64,000 nt of DNA from Acanthochlamys bracteata (taxonomy: Eukaryota; Streptophyta; Magnoliopsida; Pandanales; Velloziaceae), in NCBI GenBank assembly GCA_019914995.1, contig CM034138.1, positions 4,402,001-4,466,000 of the forward strand, given 5' to 3'. Below are positions 62,481 to 64,000 of this stretch, one piece after another. Position numbers and translations under genes: made by a program. Position 1 is the stretch's first letter. Each line of letters starts with the position of its first letter. The notes beneath the pieces are model-generated. The model ran no database searches, was not told the origin of the DNA, and saw nothing but the letters and a program-made list of their open reading frames with translations.

Positions 62481-63580
62481 ATTAATAACGTTTCTGTTTG
62501 TGTCTTTCTGATCAAAAAGCATTACAGTACGTAAGTTTATAGATCATTCATTCATCTCTCAAACATGCAGCACACATCAATATTTATAATTATATAAAAG
62601 AAATTTACAAAGTCATTGTGTTACAAAATATATCAAAAATTCTAATAATATACACAAAAAATTACAAAAATTTAATAGTATATGATTTATTATATATTAA
62701 AGAATATTTAAATTATTTATATTTTCTTTCAGTATTATAAGTATTTTTTTTAAAACATATCCTTCAACATATTTTGTAAAAAAACCAATTTTATCAAAAA
62801 TACTTAAAAAAAGCTCTTTCTTAACAAGAGGCTTAAACCTGCTTTTTTAGAAAAAAATGGAAAACAAGCTACTTATTGAATAATAACCGTATATTTAAAA
62901 CTTAACCAAACGCATCATTAGCTTGAGAACAACAGGAATTCAGAGCGTGGAGAAACTAGGGCAAAGAATGGATGAGTCGCAATATATAGTAACATCAATT
63001 ACTTAAGTGGTTTTTTAATTGATTTTATTATTTAATCACATGCTCCATTGGGCTGGATAGGCTCTTTCAGTAACAAACAAAGATACCGCACACGCGCTCT
63101 AGTTGGCCTAAGTGATTCTTCAGTGAGGCTCAAAGATAGCCCACTTAAAGAAACAGACATCTTGGTCGCTCTAAAATAATCAAAAAATTAAGAAGCAAAA
63201 GAGTTCATTGTACAACAAATAAAATTTTTAAATAGGGCAGTAATAACTACTGATCGTTCAGTTTTTAGTTATAAGTTAATCAAATTAATCTTTTCTATCA
63301 ACTAATAATAGCGTGGGCCATTGCCGGTGGGTCCCACGATTCACCCAATTGCACGCCTCCTTGCCTTCTTTCGTTTTGTCTTCCTCCTCCCGTGTTTTGT
63401 TTTCCGCCTTCACTTGCTTCTTCCTCCCTGAGAAAACCAAATCTGTCAAATTAATTTTAATTTTAATTTCAATCTCCGTCAAAGTTCCTTCAAAATTGAG
63501 ACCGAACCAACAACTTCTCCAAATCTGACAAACCCTTTCTTCTCTCCATCGATTCCTTTCTTCTCTGAAGCTTCAATTAA
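62481..63580. other. Spacer and promoter of RER1
   Basis: AT-rich to about 62930, then mixed. 63330-63580 is C/T-rich with TCTTCTTCC-type runs typical of a plant 5' UTR. Confidence 0.5.
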
Positions 63581-63586
63581 TTTCCT

Positions 63587-63689
63587 GGTAAGCTATATCA
63601 AACAATCAATCTACAGATTTTCTCTCTTTCTCCATTCAACTTGCTTTTGTTTCCGTAATATTGGATCTAGGTTTTTGTTTTAGTTTCAG
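63587..63689 (+). other. Probable 5' UTR intron of RER1
   Basis: Donor CTG|GTAAGC at 63587 and acceptor TTTAGTTTCAG ending at 63689, with a T-rich tract before it and nine bases before the ATG. Leader introns of this kind are common in plant housekeeping genes. Confidence 0.5.
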
Positions 63690-63697
63690 ATCTGGTA

Positions 63698-64000
63698 ATG
63701 GAAGGGACTGGGGGAGATGGCGGTGGGGGAGGCGGAGCTGCTGCAACTGCGGCGGCGGCGAAGTGGAGAAACGATTTCTCAAGGGCGTTCCAGTACTATC
63801 TCGATCGTTCAACGCCGCATCCGCTCGGCCGTTGGATGGGAACGCTTGCGGTCGCTATCGTGTACGTGCTACGGGTGTACTTCGTCCAAGGGTTCTATGT
63901 TGTCTCGTATGGATTGGGGATCTACTTGCTCAATCTGTTGATCGGGTTCTTGTCGCCGATGGTGGACCCTGAGCTTGAGGCAGTTGACGGGCCAGCGTTG
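63698..64000 (+). CDS. RER1: RER1 protein (retrieval of ER membrane proteins), 5' part
   Basis: From ATG at 63698 the frame is open for 101 codons to the window edge. After a Gly/Ala-rich N terminus ([20 protein letters not shown]) it reads [25 protein letters not shown], then two hydrophobic segments ([20 protein letters not shown] and [19 protein letters not shown]) and [14 protein letters not shown]. This is the conserved first half of RER1, a four-pass Golgi membrane protein that returns ER membrane proteins from the cis-Golgi through COPI vesicles. The ATG is the first after the leader intron and gives the expected distance to the YLD.STPH motif. The Gly tract is longer than in some homologues. 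The rest of the gene lies beyond the window. Confidence 0.93.
   Translation, partial: MEGTGGDGGGGGGAAATAAAAKWRNDFSRAFQYYLDRSTPHPLGRWMGTLAVAIVYVLRVYFVQGFYVVSYGLGIYLLNLLIGFLSPMVDPELEAVDGPAL

Noticed and set aside
63661-63972. Two open frames of 103 and 74 codons at the right edge
   Set aside because: They are other frames of the RER1 exon, which reads perfectly from 63698 in its own frame.

Overview
This is nuclear DNA of a flowering plant. Genes have spliced exons with GT..AG borders (GTAAGT-type donors), intergenic DNA is very AT-rich, and class I and class II transposon debris fills most of the space. Product types (SnRK1 gamma subunit, dihydroflavonol 4-reductase, JAC1-type J protein, 20S proteasome alpha subunit, RER1) are all plant or general eukaryotic. 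Some DFR residues look monocot-like to me, but I cannot fix the lineage from this window.

Layout. 1-2.3 kb: decayed PIF/Harbinger element (Myb/SANT ORF, then transposase, plus strand). 3.0-6.7 kb: a complete seven-exon SnRK1 gamma-like gene that reads as a 434-residue CBS-domain protein. 6.7-16.8 kb: AT-rich DNA with several MITEs and a probable solo Ty3-type LTR. 16.8-20.6 kb: a structurally complete but coding-dead Ty1/copia element with 580-bp LTRs, primer binding site and 5-bp target duplication. 20.8-22.9 kb: a short-LTR copia remnant and a second copy of a MITE first seen at 13.1 kb. 22.9-26.8 kb: a DFR locus whose promoter and exon 1 are duplicated and whose shared exon 2 holds an in-frame TGA. 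29.6-31.2 kb: a small, broken three-exon gene on the minus strand. 33.6-38.8 kb: a JAC1-like J-domain gene on the minus strand, decayed in its 3' half. 39.5-45.2 kb: a TIR-bounded Harbinger element, internally deleted, with a complex minisatellite. 46.5-51.1 kb: a complete two-exon proteasome alpha-1 gene with a roughly 3.8-kb intron. 52.8-55.9 kb: copia debris and a dispersed repeat family. 59.3-62.5 kb: a transcribed-looking but unrecognised stretch. 63.7 kb to the end: the start of an RER1 gene.

The genes do not form a pathway; they are ordinary neighbours separated by transposons. Three genes look intact (SnRK1 gamma-like, proteasome alpha-1, and RER1 as far as it is visible). Three are damaged (DFR, JAC1-like, the small gene). 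The most interesting points are the DFR lesion with its duplicated promoter/exon 1, the JAC1-like pseudogene, and a palindromic element found twice, each time with (TA)n tracts on both sides.
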